In this document: piece after piece, positions 13,899-17,984 of the stretch
Layout of the letters: every line of letters begins with the position of its first letter
How positions within the stretch are numbered: the stretch's first letter is position 1
Assembly: GCA_023150835.1 (NCBI GenBank)
Contig: JAKLKB010000137.1
Span: 1-17,984, forward strand
From: Myxococcota bacterium
GTDB lineage: Bacteria; Myxococcota_C; UBA6777
DNA length: 17,984 bases
Direction of reading: 5' to 3'
Translations under genes and position numbers: made by a program
The notes under the pieces: generated by a model
Told to the model about the DNA's origin: nothing
What the model saw: only the letters and a program-made list of their open reading frames with translations
The model's database searches: none

Positions 13899-16800
13899 AA
13901 CGAGCAGGACGTAACGAACAAGACTTCATTGACCCAAGAGACTTTGTTGTTTCGAGGGGATGCGCCTGTCGAACAAGGAGAGAAGTTCTCGGGAACGCCA
14001 GCGTCTCCGACGGGGGAACTGGTGCGCGTGGGCCAGCTTACGTTGGAGGCGGGGCAAGCGTTGTTCGATGATTGGCCGCGTTATACCTTTCACGGCGTGC
14101 TTGGAAAAGGCGGATCCGGGCTTGTTTTCCGTGTGTTTGACGAGATGCTGCGGCGGGTGGTGGCGTTAAAATTTCTTCAGCGTTGCGATCCGCGTCGGTT
14201 GGAGCGTTTGTTGTGGGAAGCCCAAGCGCAAGCGCGAGCGGATCATCCGAACATCTGCAAGGTGTACGAAGTCGGGACGTTTCAGGGCTATCCGTATATC
14301 TCGATGCAGTACATCAAAGGGGAAAGTTTAGAGAAAGCCAGCGTGAAGATGTCGTTGCTGCAAAAGGTCGCGGTATTTCGTGCTTTGGCGGATGCGCTTC
14401 ATGCGGCCCATCGGCAAGGCTTGTTGCATCGGGATATCAAGCCTTCGAACATCTTGGTTCGGGAAGAGGAAGGGGGCCGTTGGCAGCCGTATATCTTGGA
14501 CTTTGGGATCGCGCATGAGTTCAGTCGGGAGGGGGCCAAGGAAGGGGCTTCTTGGGTGGGGACACCATTGTATATGTCTCCCGAGCAGATCGCGGGGGAT
14601 GCCGCACATCTGGACCGTCCGACCGATGTGTACGGGCTGGGCGTAGCGTTTTATGAGTGCTTGGTGGGGCAGCCGCCTTTTCGTGGAGAAGGCAGAGCGT
14701 TGTTTGAAAAGATCTTACAAGAAAAGCCCCCATCCTTGGCGCGTTTGGGGATTCCACGCGATCTGGCGGCGATTGTTCACAAGTGCCTCGCCAAACATCC
14801 AAGCAATCGCTATGCGTCGATGGCGGATCTGTCGGCGGATCTGGCGTGCTTTGCGGAAGGATCGCCTGTGACGGCGCGGACGGGCCTGTTTTATCGTTGG
14901 GGGAGACAGGTCTATCGCCATCGCTGGATGGTGTCTGTGGCGGTGCTGGTGGTGTTTGCGTTAAGCGTTGGATTGTTTCAGGCTTGGCAGCGTCGCGTAG
15001 AGCGTTTTCGGGCTGTGCAAGAGCGGCAGCGTCAACAACAAGCTGCGCATCTGCGGGCGCAACAGGTGCGTTATTGGACGCTTTCTTTTCAAGAGCGCAC
15101 CCAAAAGATCGCTTCGTTGATGCGGTTGTCTGCGATGTTGCCGCTGCATGATACGACCCCTGAGCGAAACAAGGCGTTGCGACTGCTCGAAGCTCTGGAG
15201 CGGGATACAAAAAAAACAGATGATATCTTGCGTGGTTATGCGCATCATCGGGTGGGCATGGCGTATCTTCGTTTGGGTCAGCGCAAAGAAGCGCGCAAGC
15301 ATCTGCGGCTTGCGTGGTCGATGGGCGAAAAGAGCGCGGGGCCGATGTTGGCTTTGTTGGGTTGGGAGAGCCAGTGGATCAAAACCACGCAGATCGGAAA
15401 AAGGTTGAAGGGCTCGAAACTACCGCGCTATCTGCGTTATCTGAACCCTCTACAACGAGGAAAGGAAGCGGAGAAAGGCGGGTATGATCCAGCAGAGATC
15501 GCCGTGTTGGAGTCGATGCGGCTGCTTGGCAAAGATCAATGGCCTCGCGCATTGGAGGTTTTACAAAAGGGTTTTGTCGAATATCCGTGGATGTACGAGT
15601 TATTGCGGCTGCAAGCGCACATCCATTGGAGCCGTGTGGTCTGGCAACTGCGGCGTGTGAGAGCCACACAGAAACAACGCGGTGAAAAAGCGCTCCTGCA
15701 AGCGGAGCAACATTACCGTTTGGCGGTCGGACTTTTAGAGCGTGCGTTGCAGATCGCCCCAAGTGAAGCGGGGTTGTATGAGTCGCTGTGCTTTGCGTAC
15801 GCGGTGTACACGAGAATTACCGAAGGGAGCGCACAAGCCGATCAAAGCGTGATCGGGAAAGGGATCGCGTCTTGTGAACACGCGCTGGTGGCGAGACCCG
15901 ACACACGGCTTGCTCACTTGTTGCTGTCTTTGCTGTACAGCGCCCAAGGGCGGCAGGCGTTTGAACAGCAGAAACCCAACATACAGTGGCTCAATCGCGC
16001 CCTTGCCTCCAGTCGTAAGGCGTTGTCTCTGTACCCAAATGACGGGGCATTGTTGTTGGAGAGCGCACGCATCCGCACGGCTTTTGCGGAAGAGGCGATG
16101 TGGCGTGGTGGACCACCACGCGGTCATTGTCGAGCTTCTGTATCGTTCTATGAGCGGGCCTTTCGGCTCGATCCCATCGTCAGTATCGAGCCTTATCTGC
16201 ATGGGATGTGGTTGTGCGCGTTTCACCAAGTCCGACACCACCGCGATCCGCGATTCTATCTTGATCGAGGCAAACAATTGATCGCCGAGTTGCGCCGAAT
16301 CCAAGCCACAAACAGCGGCACGCGGCTTTTGCTTCCCGAGGGATATCTCACGCTATTCGAGGGGCTAAGTCTCTACACACAGGGCTTGTTTGAGGCACAA
16401 CAGCAACGTTCTCCGCTTCCGTGGTTTTCTCGTGCATTCGAAAAACTCTCGAAGGTATCGAGCAAAAGTGTGGATGGCTTTGAGCAGCTTGTGATGGGAT
16501 TCGTTGTGATGGGCTTGTTGGAGTGGTCGAAACAAGCATCACCCGCACAAGCGACGCGCTGGTTGACGCTTCTTGGAAAGCAGATGGTTGGGTTGCGCTC
16601 TCGTTCGGCTTCTGCGCCTTGGGCGTATTATCTGGAAGGCCGCTCTGCGCTGTTGGTGGCGCGACGCATCGAACACGATCCACAAAGGCGCCTCAAAAAG
16701 CTCCAAGAAGCGGAGTCTCTTTTGTCCGCAAGCATCCGAAGAAAAACGGACTTTTTTGACGCACACGCGGCTTTGCTCGAAGTCTCTCTGACCACAGCCC

Positions 16801-17714
16801 AGACCCCCATCCCTGCGCAAAAAGAGCCGGTGATCTTGGACGAGCACGTCGGGGCCGAAGATATCCCGCTCTCCGACGGAACTCAGAGAGAAAAAACAGG
16901 CACGCCCCCAAACGACAAGGATCAAACACAGCCCACCCCAACCGCTTCACCTCGGCGAGGCGACGAACCAACTGCTTCACCCCGACGAGATGGCGAACCC
17001 CCCGCCCCACCCGTCGCTCCAGAAGCCACAAACAAAAACAGAATACGAGGCCAAACCAGCAGCACCAAGCAAAAACCGAAGGATCGAACGGTCAAGTTAA
17101 AAGGTCTGCAAAGCCTTCGGACAGGCAGCGCATGGGGATATGGTCAACGACAACCACCACATCTCGAAATGTTGCGTGCTTTGTTTGAAAAAATCGCAAA
17201 AGCAGGTCGCAAGAAAGAAACACAAGAACAGGCTTTGTTTCTTGGGCGGCAGGTCCACCCAACGCAGATCCTTCGGTTGATCCAACGCGCAGAAAAGATC
17301 CGCTCTTTTCCTCACAGCCCACAGCGCACAAGATTGCTTGCGGAAGTTGAACAAACCTTGCGGCGCACGTACGCTTTACAACAAATCGCACGTAGCGCCG
17401 CTTCACCACCTACGGTACAGAGGGGCGCTGCACCCGGTACCGCACGAAAAGCCGCTGTACCGCCCATCGTACAGAGGCTCGCTGCGCCTCGCAATCTACA
17501 AAAAGCCGTTGTTTTACCCACCATAAGGCCAAGATCCCAAACAACGACACCACCCCAAAGGCCGACCTCTCTGCCCGTCGGAGTGATTCGCCCCACCTCT
17601 CGGCCTATTGCTCGTCCGATCTATCAACTCGTCAGGGAGATCCGTCCGACCTCTCGGCCTGTTCGTGCTGATCGTCCGACTTCTCGATCCTTACGGCACA
17701 AGCCCACTCCATAG
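13896..17714 (+). CDS. Membrane-anchored Ser/Thr kinase with TPR-like region
   Basis: A 1272-aa protein with an N-terminal PknB-type kinase domain: glycine loop GKGGSG, Lys92, HRDIKPSN with Asp180, DFG at Asp202 and SPE at 228-230, so all catalytic residues are present. One transmembrane helix (about 344-364) is followed by a basic, Gln-rich coiled-coil segment (365-393). A long alpha-helical region with TPR-like repeats then runs to about residue 970 (for example AHHRVGMAYLRLGQRKEARK, ALQIAPSEAGLYESLCFAYA, ALSLYPNDGALLLESARI). The last 300 residues are low complexity: TASPRR boxes, a short helical block, APxxxQK units and four RPTSxP/S boxes. This kinase-TM-TPR plan is common in myxobacteria. 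The C-terminal part would lie in the periplasm if the kinase is cytoplasmic, which suggests sensing by protein contact (inference). It lies 166 bases after kinase 1. Confidence 0.93.
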   Translation: MNEQDVTNKTSLTQETLLFRGDAPVEQGEKFSGTPASPTGELVRVGQLTLEAGQALFDDWPRYTFHGVLGKGGSGLVFRVFDEMLRRVVALKFLQRCDPRRLERLLWEAQAQARADHPNICKVYEVGTFQGYPYISMQYIKGESLEKASVKMSLLQKVAVFRALADALHAAHRQGLLHRDIKPSNILVREEEGGRWQPYILDFGIAHEFSREGAKEGASWVGTPLYMSPEQIAGDAAHLDRPTDVYGLGVAFYECLVGQPPFRGEGRALFEKILQEKPPSLARLGIPRDLAAIVHKCLAKHPSNRYASMADLSADLACFAEGSPVTARTGLFYRWGRQVYRHRWMVSVAVLVVFALSVGLFQAWQRRVERFRAVQERQRQQQAAHLRAQQVRYWTLSFQERTQKIASLMRLSAMLPLHDTTPERNKALRLLEALERDTKKTDDILRGYAHHRVGMAYLRLGQRKEARKHLRLAWSMGEKSAGPMLALLGWESQWIKTTQIGKRLKGSKLPRYLRYLNPLQRGKEAEKGGYDPAEIAVLESMRLLGKDQWPRALEVLQKGFVEYPWMYELLRLQAHIHWSRVVWQLRRVRATQKQRGEKALLQAEQHYRLAVGLLERALQIAPSEAGLYESLCFAYAVYTRITEGSAQADQSVIGKGIASCEHALVARPDTRLAHLLLSLLYSAQGRQAFEQQKPNIQWLNRALASSRKALSLYPNDGALLLESARIRTAFAEEAMWRGGPPRGHCRASVSFYERAFRLDPIVSIEPYLHGMWLCAFHQVRHHRDPRFYLDRGKQLIAELRRIQATNSGTRLLLPEGYLTLFEGLSLYTQGLFEAQQQRSPLPWFSRAFEKLSKVSSKSVDGFEQLVMGFVVMGLLEWSKQASPAQATRWLTLLGKQMVGLRSRSASAPWAYYLEGRSALLVARRIEHDPQRRLKKLQEAESLLSASIRRKTDFFDAHAALLEVSLTTAQTPIPAQKEPVILDEHVGAEDIPLSDGTQREKTGTPPNDKDQTQPTPTASPRRGDEPTASPRRDGEPPAPPVAPEATNKNRIRGQTSSTKQKPKDRTVKLKGLQSLRTGSAWGYGQRQPPHLEMLRALFEKIAKAGRKKETQEQALFLGRQVHPTQILRLIQRAEKIRSFPHSPQRTRLLAEVEQTLRRTYALQQIARSAASPPTVQRGAAPGTARKAAVPPIVQRLAAPRNLQKAVVLPTIRPRSQTTTPPQRPTSLPVGVIRPTSRPIARPIYQLVREIRPTSRPVRADRPTSRSLRHKPTP

Positions 17715-17736
17715 GCGTCGCTTGTGAGCAAAAACC

Positions 17737-17850
17737 CCGTGTTTGCAGCCGTTCAAGCGGCACCGCCGTTGGGTTGAAACACGAATGCTCGTCCCGCCGA
17801 TACGGGGTCAAGGGGGCTTTGCTCCCTTGCGGGGTGTGGGGCTGCGCCCC
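17737..17850 (+). repeat. Dispersed 117-bp repeat, copy C
   Basis: This starts CCGTGTTTGCAGCCGTTCAA, contains GCCGATACGGGGTCAAGGGG and ends in a GGGGCTGCGCCCC hairpin. It lies 22 bases after the second kinase stop. The rest of 17715-17984 holds no supported gene. Confidence 0.75.
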
Positions 17851-17925
17851 ATACGCGCCTTGTTAAGGTGGAAACACCGGAGGGTCGAGGATGATCGCCG
17901 TTTTGGGTGTTGGCCCCCCCTCAAT

Positions 17926-17943
17926 CCCCCCGTGAACGGGGGG
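17926..17943. repeat. GC palindrome CCCCCC-GTGAAC-GGGGGG
   Basis: A 6-bp C/G stem surrounds GTGAAC, whose reverse complement GTTCAC is the loop core of the palindrome at 75-98. The flanks (GGAAGTTGGAACG here, and the inverse near 59-70) also correspond, so these are inverted copies of one repeat family. Confidence 0.6.
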
Positions 17944-17957
17944 AAGTTGGAACGGGT

Positions 17958-17984
17958 AGCGTCTGCGTCTCGTGCATACAGCGT
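17958..17984 (+). repeat. 27-bp direct repeat, right copy
   Basis: This matches 5-31 at 24 of 27 bases in the same orientation. It ends exactly at the window edge, so its full extent is unknown. Confidence 0.6.

Noticed and set aside
13726-13929. 67-aa minus-strand frame between and into the kinases (HNPRFALHTLHKSFGAIEAAAHLIRN region).
   Set aside because: It looks mildly protein-like and could be a gene remnant, but it overlaps the kinase 2 ribosome site and start and has no supporting signal.

Overview
The window looks like a chromosomal stretch of a Gram-negative bacterium with roughly 55% G+C. It is probably a myxobacterium-like or other deltaproteobacterium-like lineage (inference). The reasons are two large Hanks-type Ser/Thr kinases, one with a membrane anchor and a long helical repeat region, a set of small cysteine-rich exported proteins, and a complete [NiFe]-hydrogenase maturation set. 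No rRNA, tRNA, CRISPR array or full transposase gene was seen.

Layout. Positions 1-238 hold G-rich hairpins and a 38-bp direct repeat. From 239 to 10984 every supported gene is on the minus strand. In transcription order these are: a 59-codon reading frame interrupted by one UGA that I propose is selenocysteine (10984-10805), a small membrane protein (10743-10501), hypF (10276-7784), a 377-bp composite of two MITE-like elements (7781-7405), an exported protein with a frameshift (7144-6129), three tandem paralogues of an 8-cysteine exported protein (6099-4782), a small lipoprotein (4765-4319), and the tightly coupled cluster hypC-hypD-hypE-hypA-hypB (4214-239). From 11420 to 17714 the plus strand carries two Ser/Thr kinases. 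The window closes with another copy of a dispersed repeat and a GC-rich palindrome.

How the genes work together. HypA and HypB deliver nickel, and HypC, D, E and F build and insert the Fe(CN)2CO group. Together they mature the large subunit of a [NiFe] hydrogenase that must lie outside this window. HypB carries a very long histidine tract (53 His in 107 residues), suggesting nickel storage as well as delivery. hypF is split from the other hyp genes by exported-protein genes and mobile repeats, so the cluster has been rearranged. The kinases are probably signalling proteins with no evident tie to hydrogenase.

Most notable. The frame at 10984-10805 has a Shine-Dalgarno sequence, one transmembrane helix, then LPKMGVST-UGA-MRGAC, and a perfect 8-bp hairpin with a G-starting loop 20 nt after the UGA. 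That geometry fits a bacterial SECIS element. Also notable are a 117-bp dispersed repeat (three copies) that creates a false N-terminal extension on the first kinase, and the composite MITE that stops 2 bp from the hypF stop codon.
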